Shown here one piece after another: positions 35,108 through 43,541 of a stretch of DNA of 64,000 nucleotides. Each line of letters starts with the position of its first letter. The stretch's first letter is position 1. The notes beneath the pieces are model-generated. The model was not told the origin of the DNA and searched no databases. It saw nothing but the letters and a program-made list of their open reading frames with translations. Origin of the DNA: Hyphomicrobium sp. CS1BSMeth3 (lineage in GTDB: Bacteria; Pseudomonadota; Alphaproteobacteria; Rhizobiales; Hyphomicrobiaceae). The translations under genes and the position numbers were made by a program. The stretch lies in NCBI RefSeq assembly GCF_900117415.1, contig NZ_FPEI01000005.1:1-64000 (forward strand), written 5' to 3'.

Positions 35108-35779
35108 ATGGCGTTCCTACCCAATCCGCTGATCATTCCTGCCGGCATCATGATCGGCATTCTGGTGGCCATGCCCGTCGGGCCGGTCAACTTGCTTTGC
35201 GTCCAGCGCGCGATCGAGCGCGGCTTCTGGGGAGGCGTCGCGGCGGGCCTCGGCGTCGTCATCGGCGACGGCATCATCGCACTTTTCGCAGCACTTGGCG
35301 TCGGTGCTGTGACAGGCGTGATCCGACACTACCGCATGAGCGTGCAGATGATCGGCGGCCTCGCACTCGTGCTGTTCGGCATCCGCCTCTACTTCACGCG
35401 GCCGCATCTGATCGGCGAGGATGCGGGCGGAGGCCAACGTCCCTCGCTTGCAGCATTCGCCTGGGACATCCCGCAGACGTTCTTCCTCACCATTACGAAT
35501 CCCGGCGCCGTGCTCGGCCTCTTTGCGATCTTCGGCGGCGTCAGCTCGTTCGTGGAGGTCGAGAGCTACATCGACGCCTTCACCATGGTGGCAGCCGTCA
35601 TGGGTGGCAGCGTCATTTGGTGGGTCGTGCTCTCCCATACGATCAGCCGCTTTCGCCATCGCATCGACGTCGACATGCTGCGGCTATTGAACCGTCTGGC
35701 CAGCATCATCCTGCTCGGCTTCGGCGGCCTCCTGCTCGGCGAGGTCGTGATGAAGTTCATCGCCGGCAGGGTCGTTTAG
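35108..35779 (+). CDS. LysE-family amino-acid exporter
   Basis: A 223-residue inner-membrane protein of the LysE/RhtB translocator family with about six membrane segments. The N-terminal signature GILVAMPVGPVNLLCVQRAIERGFWGG is typical. It exports amino acids or related compounds; substrate unknown. The ATG at 35108 was chosen; a longer frame begins with TTG at 35069. An imperfect hairpin (TTCCGCC/GGCGGAA, 34915-34939) lies upstream. It is convergent with the TIGR02301 gene, 3 bases apart. Confidence 0.85.
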   Translation: MAFLPNPLIIPAGIMIGILVAMPVGPVNLLCVQRAIERGFWGGVAAGLGVVIGDGIIALFAALGVGAVTGVIRHYRMSVQMIGGLALVLFGIRLYFTRPHLIGEDAGGGQRPSLAAFAWDIPQTFFLTITNPGAVLGLFAIFGGVSSFVEVESYIDAFTMVAAVMGGSVIWWVVLSHTISRFRHRIDVDMLRLLNRLASIILLGFGGLLLGEVVMKFIAGRVV

Positions 35780-35782
35780 GAT

Positions 35783-36202
35783 CTACTGCTGGATTTTTGC
35801 GAGCTCGTTCGCGATCTCGGCGCCTTCGGCGAGGAAGCGCGTAACCGCGGTCTGCGCCGATGGCGTGCACGTCTGGTACGTGCGGCTGTAGCTGCGATAG
35901 CCGTTGTTGAAGCGGCTCGTGAGCTGAGCCCGGCGCAGCGAGGCATTGCCCTCGCCCTCGATGAGCTCCTGCATGCGATTGCGCCACGTCTGCCCCTCGT
36001 TGGCGCCACACAGCTCGCGCAGGTAGTGCACGGCGCCCAGGATCTCGGCGAGGCGCATGAGCTTCTGGTCATAGGGGCGGACGTCACCGCCGGCCCCTTG
36101 TGCCGCGAGCGGCGGCGAGCAGAGCGCCACCAGCAGCGCCACCACCGGCGGCAAGACCGCAAGTGTCATGATGGCAGCGCGATGGCGCATGGCGTGTCTC
36201 AT
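35783..36202 (-). CDS. TIGR02301-family exported protein
   Basis: A 139-residue periplasmic protein of the TIGR02301 family, which is largely limited to alphaproteobacteria. A signal peptide (core TLAVLPPVVALLVALC, cleavage near LAAQG) is followed by a helical domain containing LAEILGAVHYLRELCGANEG and RFNNGYRSYSRTYQTC. Two cysteines could form a disulfide. Function unknown. The start is ambiguous between ATG 36202 and ATG 36190; AGGAG is very close to the first. Confidence 0.78.
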   Translation of the reverse strand: MRHAMRHRAAIMTLAVLPPVVALLVALCSPPLAAQGAGGDVRPYDQKLMRLAEILGAVHYLRELCGANEGQTWRNRMQELIEGEGNASLRRAQLTSRFNNGYRSYSRTYQTCTPSAQTAVTRFLAEGAEIANELAKIQQ

Positions 36203-36405
36203 TCTCCTGGGGCGCCGATCCTGGCCTGCCGGCATCCCGTGACTTTCACCATGGCAATTCTACGGCTCTATGGCGATTCGTGCACCCCAAGGCCGCCGGC
36301 AACACCGTCGCACCGGCACACGAGCGATCCGGTCTTTACGAGCCCTGTCCGCGGGCTCATTCTGGGCTCAACAAGGGCGGAACAGCCAGATCAGGAGGAT
36401 CCCCA

Positions 36406-37293
36406 ATGACCGCCGACGGAACCACGCAATTCGCTTTCGACGAAGCGCGCTCCGCCGATCTTGTGGTAGCCGCAATGACCGGCGCCAAGAACGAGCGCCT
36501 GCGCCAGGTTATGGAGAGCGTCATCCGCCACCTTCATGCGGTGGTCAAAGAGGTCGAGCCGACCGAAGAAGAATGGATGACGGCCATCAAGTTCCTCACC
36601 GAGACGGGCCACATGTGCACGGAGTGGCGCCAGGAATTCATCCTCTTCTCGGACACGTTCGGCGTCTCCATGCTCGTCGACGCGATCAACAATCGCAAAC
36701 CTTCAGGCGCCACCGAGACGACCGTGCTCGGGCCGTTTCACGTCGCGTCCTCGCCGCTCAAGAAGATGGGCGACACGATCAATCTCGAGGACAAGGGCGA
36801 GCCGCTGATCGTCTCCGGCACCGTCGTCGACGAGAACGGCAAGGCGATCGAGGGCGCCATGCTCGACGTCTGGCAGGCGAACAGTGAGGGCTTCTACGAC
36901 GTCCAGCAGAAGGACATCCAGCCCGACATGAACCTGCGCGGGCGCTTCGTGACGGGCGCCGACGGCCGCTACTGGTTCCGCTCGTCGAAGCCGCTTTTCT
37001 ATCCCATCCCGCACGACGGGCCGGTCGGCGCGCTGCTGCGCAATCTCGGCCGTCATCCGTACCGGCCAGCCCACATCCACTTCATTGTCTCCGCGCCGGG
37101 CTACCAGCCGATCGTGACGCACCTCTTCGACAAGAACGACCCCTATCTCGCCTCGGATGTCGTGTTCGGCGTGAAGGACAGCCTCGTCTCCGAGATCAAC
37201 CAGCACGACGATCCGGGAAGGGCCGCAGAGATCGGATTGCAGAACCCCTTCTGGTCGCTGCAGCACGAATTCAAGCTGGTGCGGGAGAAGTGA
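36406..37293 (+). CDS. Intradiol ring-cleavage dioxygenase (catechol/hydroxyquinol 1,2-dioxygenase-like)
   Basis: A 295-residue non-heme Fe(III) dioxygenase that opens catechol-type rings between the hydroxyls. The four iron ligands can be placed: Y164 (GFYDV), Y199 (LFYPIP), H223 and H225 (RPAHIHF), nearly the same spacing as in classical catechol 1,2-dioxygenase. The N-terminal helical domain (residues about 20-100) is present. Length and N-terminal type fit the hydroxyquinol 1,2-dioxygenase branch. AGGAGG precedes the ATG at 36406. No maleylacetate reductase or muconate-pathway gene is adjacent. A perfect palindrome follows its stop. Confidence 0.88.
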   Translation: MTADGTTQFAFDEARSADLVVAAMTGAKNERLRQVMESVIRHLHAVVKEVEPTEEEWMTAIKFLTETGHMCTEWRQEFILFSDTFGVSMLVDAINNRKPSGATETTVLGPFHVASSPLKKMGDTINLEDKGEPLIVSGTVVDENGKAIEGAMLDVWQANSEGFYDVQQKDIQPDMNLRGRFVTGADGRYWFRSSKPLFYPIPHDGPVGALLRNLGRHPYRPAHIHFIVSAPGYQPIVTHLFDKNDPYLASDVVFGVKDSLVSEINQHDDPGRAAEIGLQNPFWSLQHEFKLVREK

Positions 37294-37300
37294 TCGCTCC

Positions 37301-37330
37301 TCCCCTCTCCCCGCTTGCGGGGAGAGGGGA
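37301..37330. terminator. Perfect 14-bp palindrome between convergent genes (REP-like, copy 2)
   Basis: TCCCCTCTCCCCGC and GCGGGGAGAGGGGA pair over 14 bp around a TT loop. It lies between the convergent dioxygenase and MoeB-like genes and could terminate both. It matches the right hairpin of the element at 22748-22869, so it is probably a short member of the same repeat family. Confidence 0.7.
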
Positions 37331-37332
37331 TA

Positions 37333-38166
37333 CTAAGCCGCGCACACCGCGCCATTCCCGGCGCCGGCATGGATCGAGAGATCCTTGATCGTCGCGTGCT
37401 TGCCGCTCAGCGCGTTCTCGGGATCCCACGCGACTTTCACCTGCTCGAAGCGGCTGCCGAGCGCGTCGTAGATCATGAGCCGGCCGGCGAGCGTCTCGCC
37501 GATGCCGAGAACTTCCTTCAGCGCTTCCGTCGCGAGCAGCGTGCCGACGACGCCCGCCACCGCTCCGAGAATGCCGATCTCGGCGCAGTTGGCGACCGTT
37601 CCCGGCGGCGGTGCCTCGGGGAAAATGCAGCGGTACGTCGGCCAGGGCGTGCCGTCGGGCTTCTTCTCGTGCGGCTTGAAGGTCGTGATGTAGCCGTCGA
37701 AGGCGCCGAGCGCGCCGAACACGAGCGTCCGCTTCGCGAAGTAGCAGGCATCGGAAACGAGATAGCGCGTCGCGAAGTTATCCGAGCCATCGATGACGAG
37801 ATCGTACTTGCCGATCAGCTCGAGCGCGTTCTCGGCGGTGATGCGCGTCTCGTGCGTCTCAACGCTCACGTGCGGATTGATGCGCCCGAGCGTTTCCTTC
37901 GCACTCTCGACCTTGAGCGCGCCGACACGAGCCGTTTCATGCACGATCTGGCGCTGCAGATTGTCGAGCGAGACCGTGTCGTCATCGATGATGCCGAGCG
38001 CACCGACGCCGGCTGCGGCGAGATACATGGAAACAGGTGAGCCGAGGCCGCCCGCGCCGATGATCAGCACGCGCGCCGCCTTGAGCTTCTGCTGGCCTTG
38101 CCCGCCGACGTCCCTCAGTACGAGGTGGCGCTTGTAGCGGGCGATCTCCTCGGGTGTCAGGGTCAT
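37333..38166 (-). CDS. MoeB/ThiF/HesA-family adenylyltransferase
   Basis: A 277-residue E1-like enzyme that adenylates the C-terminal Gly of MoaD- or ThiS-type sulfur carriers. The start RYKRHLVLRDVGGQGQQKL, the ATP-binding GAGGLGSPVSMYLAAAG and DGSDNFATRYLVSDAC are typical. The VANCAEIGILG motif with its Cys is present. The two zinc-binding CxxC pairs seen in MoeB appear incomplete (TYRC instead of CYRC, and no CPxC before the C terminus). No rhodanese domain follows. MoeB and ThiF cannot be told apart here. Confidence 0.87.
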   Translation of the reverse strand: MTLTPEEIARYKRHLVLRDVGGQGQQKLKAARVLIIGAGGLGSPVSMYLAAAGVGALGIIDDDTVSLDNLQRQIVHETARVGALKVESAKETLGRINPHVSVETHETRITAENALELIGKYDLVIDGSDNFATRYLVSDACYFAKRTLVFGALGAFDGYITTFKPHEKKPDGTPWPTYRCIFPEAPPPGTVANCAEIGILGAVAGVVGTLLATEALKEVLGIGETLAGRLMIYDALGSRFEQVKVAWDPENALSGKHATIKDLSIHAGAGNGAVCAA

Positions 38167-38286
38167 GGCCCGATATATAGTCGCTGCGGTCCCGCGTGGC
38201 CAGCATGGCCCATCAGCTTGCTTTTTGGCGCCCCCTGCCGGATGCTTCTCTCTCAAGGGAAACGCCCGCAAGAATGGAGCCCGAAC

Positions 38287-39291
38287 GTGGCCACAGCAGG
38301 AGGGACGCCGGCCGCGGCCGGTGACAATCTCAAGCGCCTCACCGACCTCTACCGCATGATGGTGCGCATCCGCACCTTCGAGGAGACCGCGCTCGAAGCC
38401 TACAAGGCCGGCGAGATCCCAGGGCCGTTGCATGTCTCGTTCGGCCAGGAGGCCATCCCGGCGGGCGTCTGCGCGAGCCTGCGCCATGATGATCGCCTGA
38501 CTTCCAACCACCGCGGGCATGGCCATGCCCTCGCCAAGGGCGCCGATGCGGCCACGATGTACCTCGAGTTGTACGGGCGCGAGGGCGGCTACTGCCGGGG
38601 CAAGGGCGGCTCCATGCATATTGCCGATTTCTCTGTCGGAATGCTCGGCGCCAATGGCGTGGTCGGCGGCGGATTGCCTATCGCGGTTGGCGCTGCGCAG
38701 GGCCTCAAGCTGCTCAAGTCCGCCGCGATCGCGGTCTGCATGTTCGGCGATGGCGCAACCAATCGCGGGCCATTCCTCGAAGCGCTGAACTGGGCGGCGA
38801 TCTATACGCTGCCCGTCCTCTTCGTGTGCGAGGACAACGGCGTCGCGGCACATACGGAAACGCGGACCGTGACGGCCGGCGAAGGACCGGCAGCGCGCGC
38901 GAATGCGATCGGCGTCCCCGCCGTCACGATCGACGGCAATGATGCGCTCGTCGTCGAGGAGACGGTCGCACGCCTCGTCGCGGACATTCGCGCCGGTCGC
39001 GGCCCGCGCATGATGCACGCCAAGACCTACCGCTGGACGGGCCACACCGCGACCGATGCCGCAGCATGGCGCGATCCCAAAGAAGTGGAAGCCGCAAAAC
39101 AGCGCTGCCCCATTGCGCGCCTGAAGGCCGTGCTCATCGAGCGGGGGCTCGCGCCTTCCGCACTCGACGAGATCAGCGCTGCTGCGCGCACGGAAATGCA
39201 GTCAGGGCGCACGGCTGCTCATACCGCGCCGTGGCCGGGTATCCCATCGGCCTTCGAGGATGTGCAGGACGTGGGGGCGGTGCATGGCTGA
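38287..39291 (+). CDS. Thiamine-dependent dehydrogenase E1 component, alpha subunit
   Basis: A 334-residue E1 alpha of the pyruvate/acetoin dehydrogenase type. The start LTDLYRMMVRIRTFEETA and the TPP motif GDGATNRGPFLEALNWA (with the later EDN) are intact, as is GEIPGPLHVSFGQEA. The GTG at 38287 has GGAG about 8 bases upstream; an ATG at 38242 is possible but less like the family. It overlaps the E1 beta gene by 8 bases. The substrate could be pyruvate, acetoin or a branched 2-oxo acid. No E2 or E3 gene is nearby. Confidence 0.87.
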   Translation: MATAGGTPAAAGDNLKRLTDLYRMMVRIRTFEETALEAYKAGEIPGPLHVSFGQEAIPAGVCASLRHDDRLTSNHRGHGHALAKGADAATMYLELYGREGGYCRGKGGSMHIADFSVGMLGANGVVGGGLPIAVGAAQGLKLLKSAAIAVCMFGDGATNRGPFLEALNWAAIYTLPVLFVCEDNGVAAHTETRTVTAGEGPAARANAIGVPAVTIDGNDALVVEETVARLVADIRAGRGPRMMHAKTYRWTGHTATDAAAWRDPKEVEAAKQRCPIARLKAVLIERGLAPSALDEISAAARTEMQSGRTAAHTAPWPGIPSAFEDVQDVGAVHG

Positions 39292-40258
39292 AGTGACGCT
39301 GGTCGAAGCCGGCCGCCTCGCGGTTCTGCAGGAAATGCGCCGCGATCCCACGGTGTGGGTGCTCGGCGAGGATGTCGGGCGCGGCGGCCTCTGGGGCCAG
39401 TATCGCGGGCTCATCGACGAGTTCGGCCCGGAGCGCATTGTCTCCACGCCGATCTCGGAGTCGACGATCATGGGCGCCGGCCTCGGTGCCGCGCTCGTCG
39501 GCACGCGGCCGATCATCGAGATGCGCATCTTCGATTTCGTGATGTGCGCGATGGACGAGCTGGTGAACCAGATTGCCAAGGTCCGCTACATGTTCGGCGG
39601 TCAGGCCAAGCCCGCCGTCGTCGTGCGCACGCCGCACGGCATGTGGCGCAACTCAGCCGCCCAGCACAGCCAGATGCTCGAAGCCTGGTTCGCGCATCTG
39701 CCGGGTGTCGTGGTCGTTGCGCCCTCGAATGCCGAGGATGAAGCCGGATTGCTGGTCTCCGCCATTCGCTCCGACGATCCCGTGCTCTTCTTCGATCCGA
39801 AGGATCATTGGCTGGTGCCGGGCAAGATCGCCGATGGCGAGATCGCGGCCATTCCCTTCGGCAAGGCACGCCACGCGCGCCAGGGCGACGCGCTGACCAT
39901 CGTCACGTGGTCCGCGATTGTGCCGAATGTGCTCGCGGCAGCAGATCAGCTCGCCAGCGAGGGCATCAAGGTGGACGTGCTTGACCTGCGCACGATCTGG
40001 CCCTGGGATCAGGATGCGGTTGCGGCATCGCTCTCGCGCACGAAGCGGCTGCTCGTCGTGCACGAGGCTGTCGAGGTGGGCGGCTTCGGCGCCGAAGTGA
40101 TTGCGACGATGATCGATCGGCTCGGACCGTCGGGCCTCAAGGTCGCCAAGCGCCTTGGCGCGCCCCGCATTCCCGTTCCATTCGCCCCGCCGCTCGAGAA
40201 CGAAGTGCGCATTTCGCCCGCGAGAATCGTCGCTGCAGCCAAGGCCGCCATGGCATGA
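39284..40258 (+). CDS. Thiamine-dependent dehydrogenase E1 component, beta subunit
   Basis: A 324-residue E1 beta, partner of the preceding alpha subunit. Conserved parts include VWVLGEDVGRGGLWGQYRGL, TPISESTIMGAGLGAALVG, EMRIFDFVMCAMDELVNQ and the C-terminal transketolase domain with VDVLDLRTIWPWD and VHEAVEVGGFGAEV. The ATG at 39284 overlaps the alpha stop by 8 bases, implying coupled translation and assembly. It overlaps the next gene by ATGA. Confidence 0.88.
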   Translation: MAEVTLVEAGRLAVLQEMRRDPTVWVLGEDVGRGGLWGQYRGLIDEFGPERIVSTPISESTIMGAGLGAALVGTRPIIEMRIFDFVMCAMDELVNQIAKVRYMFGGQAKPAVVVRTPHGMWRNSAAQHSQMLEAWFAHLPGVVVVAPSNAEDEAGLLVSAIRSDDPVLFFDPKDHWLVPGKIADGEIAAIPFGKARHARQGDALTIVTWSAIVPNVLAAADQLASEGIKVDVLDLRTIWPWDQDAVAASLSRTKRLLVVHEAVEVGGFGAEVIATMIDRLGPSGLKVAKRLGAPRIPVPFAPPLENEVRISPARIVAAAKAAMA

Positions 40259-40887
40259 GCATCTACCAGCATCATGTGCTCGCGATCCCGCCGAAGCAGC
40301 ACGCGGCCATCGCGGAGGGCATCAAAAGCGCGGGCGCCACGGTCATTGCCGACAAGGGCGGCCGCCTCTTCGGCATCTGGAAGCCACTGCTGGGCTTGAG
40401 CCTCAATCATCTCATCGTGCTCACCGAATGGCCCGACGCTGACGCCGCGATCGCCCACGGCGCCGATATTCTCCACGGCATCGAGGGCGCGACCGTCGAG
40501 CTCTGCGATCTCTGGCAGCCGACGTTGCGGCCTGCTCCGGGCGCGCGCCTTCCCGAGCTGCCCGGCGGCTACTACTCGCATCGCCACTACGACATTGCGG
40601 CCGATACGCTGGAGACGTTCCTCGAGCATTCCGGCGCGGCATGGGGCAGCTTCGAGGGCACGCACGCGTCGCAGGTCATCGGCCTCTGGCGCTCCACGCA
40701 CGTGCCGGCGCCGGGCATCATCCGGATGCGCCTCATGGCCTGGTATCAGGACATGGCCACCTGGGAACGCTCGCGCTACTGGAAAGGCACATCGGGCGCC
40801 GAGACGGCAAACTCACAGCTCGGTGCGCGCTATGCCATGACGCTCGACAGTGCCGTGTCGATCGTCGAGCTGGTCCACCGCGGCTGA
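40255..40887 (+). CDS. NIPSNAP-family protein
   Basis: A 210-residue protein with two NIPSNAP-type alpha/beta-barrel halves (residues about 1-100 and 105-210). The second half has YYSHRHYDIAADTLETFLEH and HVPAPGIIRMRLMAWYQDMATWERS. NIPSNAP proteins have no fixed activity; in bacteria they often sit in catabolic operons. It overlaps the E1 beta gene by ATGA, so it is part of that operon. Intact and of normal length for a two-domain member. Confidence 0.8.
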   Translation: MSIYQHHVLAIPPKQHAAIAEGIKSAGATVIADKGGRLFGIWKPLLGLSLNHLIVLTEWPDADAAIAHGADILHGIEGATVELCDLWQPTLRPAPGARLPELPGGYYSHRHYDIAADTLETFLEHSGAAWGSFEGTHASQVIGLWRSTHVPAPGIIRMRLMAWYQDMATWERSRYWKGTSGAETANSQLGARYAMTLDSAVSIVELVHRG

Positions 40888-40929
40888 TCACGTAACGCCA
40901 CACAACATCGCAACAAGAGGAGCTACCCC

Positions 40930-41673
40930 ATGCCCCGCGCCGCGCGCACTGCGCTCATCACCGGATCGAACAAGAATATCGGCCGCGCCTGCGCACTGGC
41001 GCTCGCCAAGGGCGGCTTCAACATCGTCGTCAACGGCGCGCAAGATCGTGCGGCCGCTGAAGCGGTCGCGCGCGAGGTCGAGGCGCTCGGCGTCGAGGCG
41101 CTGGTCGCTATGGGCGATGTCGGCAAGCGCGAGGACTGCGCGCGTATGGCCAAGGAGGCGCTCGCGCGCTTCGGCACGGTCGATGCGCTGCTGAACAACG
41201 CCGCCATGCGCCCGGACGGCAAATTCCTCGAGATGAGCGAAGCGGATTTCGACCGCGTCGTCGATACGGACTACAAGGCCGCCTATTGGCTCGCCCGCGC
41301 GACGCTGCCGGGCATGCTCGAAAAGGGCTGGGGCCGCATCATCAACTTCGCCGGCATGAACGCCATCCACGGCTACAACGGCCGCGCTGCCGTCTCGGTC
41401 GCCAAGCACGCGGCCTGGGGCCTCACCAAGGCGCTCGCCAAGGAATTCGGTCCCAAGGGCGTTACCGTGAACATCATCTCGCCCGGGCCGATCATGGGCG
41501 AGGCGCAGGACCCGCACATGGCCGCCCACATCAAGCCGATGGTGGCCCGCGTGCCCGTCGGCCGCGTCGGCACGCCGGAGGAGGTCGCAGCCATGGCGGC
41601 GCTGCTGGCCTCGGATGCGGGCGCCTTCATCAACGGCCAGCTCTTGCAGGTGAACGGCGGCGCCGAGACCTGA
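40930..41673 (+). CDS. SDR-family oxidoreductase-like protein lacking catalytic Ser and Tyr
   Basis: A 247-residue SDR fold protein. Cofactor motif TGSNKNIG (residues 11-18) replaces the usual middle Gly by Asn, a variant also seen in some other SDRs. LLNNAA and the C-terminal INGQLLQVNGG are typical. In the active-site block, INFAGMNAIHGYNGRAAVSVAKHA aligns so that the catalytic Tyr becomes Val and the Ser 13 residues earlier becomes Gly, while the Lys remains. Normal Ser-Tyr-Lys chemistry is therefore unlikely. AGGAG precedes the ATG by about 8 bases. It lies 42 bases after the NIPSNAP gene and probably belongs to the E1 alpha-beta operon. Confidence 0.8.
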   Translation: MPRAARTALITGSNKNIGRACALALAKGGFNIVVNGAQDRAAAEAVAREVEALGVEALVAMGDVGKREDCARMAKEALARFGTVDALLNNAAMRPDGKFLEMSEADFDRVVDTDYKAAYWLARATLPGMLEKGWGRIINFAGMNAIHGYNGRAAVSVAKHAAWGLTKALAKEFGPKGVTVNIISPGPIMGEAQDPHMAAHIKPMVARVPVGRVGTPEEVAAMAALLASDAGAFINGQLLQVNGGAET

Positions 41674-41772
41674 GGGCGCGGGGGTGGGCTACGCGCTTAC
41701 CCCTCGGCCGAACCTGTGCTAGAGGGGCGCGCAGTGATGCGGTCACACGCCGCGCCAATCGCCTCCCTCATT

Positions 41773-41898
41773 CCTCCCCCCTTGTGGGGGAGGTTAGGAG
41801 GGGGGGATCGCAGAACATCGGCGGTAGGGGTTCCCCCCACCCCTAACCCCTCCCCACGTCGCGCCGGAAGGCGCGCCTCCAGCGCGGGGGGAGGGGGA
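41773..41898. repeat. REP/BIME-like palindromic intergenic element, copy 3
   Basis: The 304-base gap 41674-41977 holds no gene. A left hairpin CCTCCCCC/GGGGGAGG (41773-41793) is followed by GGTTAGGAGGGGGG, which pairs with the later ACCCCTAACCCC region. A right arm pair of C- and G-runs ends near 41898. The layout (outer hairpins plus CCCTAACC-type central arms) matches the element at 22748-22869. Confidence 0.7.
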
Positions 41899-41977
41899 CA
41901 AGTTGCGTTCCCTTCCAGCAAACGGCGCACCGATGTGACGCGAATGTCCAACGCTCACTCGTGAGAGCGCACACCCC

Positions 41978-43411
41978 ATGACCACTTCGGACCGCAAGGT
42001 CGTCACGCGCTTTGCCCCCTCGCCGACGGGTATGCTGCACATCGGCGGCGCTCGCACGGCCCTGTTCAACTGGCTCTATGCCAAGCATACCGGCGGCACC
42101 TTCCTGCTGCGCATCGAGGACACCGACCGCGAGCGCTCCAAGCCCGAGCACGTCGATGCCATCACCAACGGCCTCAAGTGGCTGGAGCTGAACTGGGACG
42201 GCGATCCGCTCTTCCAGTTCGCGCGCGTCGAGCGCCACCGCGAGGTCGCGCTCGGCCTGCTCGCCTCGGGCGGCGCCTATAACTGCTACCTGACGGCCGA
42301 AGAGCTGACCGCCATGCGCGAGAAGGCCAAGGCCGAAGGGCGGCCGCAGGTCATCGAGAGCCCATGGCGCGACCGCGATCCCAAGGAGGCGCCGGCCGGC
42401 GTCAAGCCCTCGGTGCGCTTGAGAACCCGCCGCGATGGCGAGACCGTCGTCGATGACAAGGTGCAGGGCCGCGTCGTGATCCCGAACAAGGATCTCGACG
42501 ACATGATCATCCTGCGCTCGGACGGCACGCCGACGTACAATTTCGCCGTCGTCGTCGATGATCACGACATGGGCATCACGCACGTCATCCGCGGCGTCGA
42601 TCACCTCACGAACGCCGCCCGCCAGACGCAGGTCTATGTGGCCCTCGGCTGGGACGTGCCCGAGTTCGCGCACGTGCCGCTGATCCACGGGCCCGATGGT
42701 GCCAAGCTTTCGAAGCGCCACGGTGCCGAGGCGACGGATGCCTACCGCGCCATGGGCTACCTGCCCGAGGCCATGCGCAACTACCTCGTGCGCCTCGGCT
42801 GGAGCCACGGCGACGACGAGATCATCTCGACCGAGCAGCTCATCGAGTGGTTCGACCTCGACGCGGTCGGCCGCTCCCCGGCCCGCTTCGATTTCGCCAA
42901 GCTTGCCGACCTCAACGGCCACTACATCCGCAAGGCCACCGACGACGAGCTGGTCCGCCGCCTCAAGGAGCTGCTGGAGGTCGTCGAGGGTGGGGCCGAG
43001 AAGCTCGCCCGGCTCGACCGTGACGGGGGCTGGGACAAGCTCAGGATCGCCCTTCCCGGCCTCAAGGAGCGCGCCAAGACACTCCTCGAGCTCGTCGACG
43101 GCGCCGCCTTCCTGTTCGCCGACCGGCCGCTCACGCTCGATGACAAGGCCGCCAAGCTCATGGACGCCGACGCCAAGGCCGTTCTCGGCGCCCTGCTGCC
43201 CCGCTTGGAAGCCGCCCCGGAATGGACGGCAGCCACCCTCGAGGCTGAAGTTCGTTCATTTTCCGAGGCTACCGGGACCAAGCTTGGCAAGGTTGCCCAG
43301 CCGCTGCGGGCGGCGCTCACTGGACGGAGCATTTCGCCACCGGTTTTCGACGTTATGCACGCCCTGGGCCGGGACGAATCGCTCTCACGTCTGAAGGACT
43401 TGGCGGGTTAA
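41978..43411 (+). CDS. gltX: Glutamate--tRNA ligase
   Basis: A 477-residue class I tRNA synthetase. The HIGH-like motif lies in [19 protein letters not shown] (residues about 10-28), and the KMSKS-like motif in [17 protein letters not shown]. Alphaproteobacteria often have two GltX copies, one charging tRNA-Gln with Glu for later amidation; which type this is was not determined. The protein is intact with the C-terminal anticodon-binding helical domain. It is followed by gltA, 130 bases on. Confidence 0.94.
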   Translation: MTTSDRKVVTRFAPSPTGMLHIGGARTALFNWLYAKHTGGTFLLRIEDTDRERSKPEHVDAITNGLKWLELNWDGDPLFQFARVERHREVALGLLASGGAYNCYLTAEELTAMREKAKAEGRPQVIESPWRDRDPKEAPAGVKPSVRLRTRRDGETVVDDKVQGRVVIPNKDLDDMIILRSDGTPTYNFAVVVDDHDMGITHVIRGVDHLTNAARQTQVYVALGWDVPEFAHVPLIHGPDGAKLSKRHGAEATDAYRAMGYLPEAMRNYLVRLGWSHGDDEIISTEQLIEWFDLDAVGRSPARFDFAKLADLNGHYIRKATDDELVRRLKELLEVVEGGAEKLARLDRDGGWDKLRIALPGLKERAKTLLELVDGAAFLFADRPLTLDDKAAKLMDADAKAVLGALLPRLEAAPEWTAATLEAEVRSFSEATGTKLGKVAQPLRAALTGRSISPPVFDVMHALGRDESLSRLKDLAG

Positions 43412-43541
43412 GGTGGTCTCATCCTTTTGATGCATCGCACCGTTGCCGCTTCCAGATATATCGTATAGTAGCGGCGTGATATGGTGCATCGCGGTAATGG
43501 CGCCGCAATGCAGTGAAGCTGGTCGATCAAAGGGGCATCGC

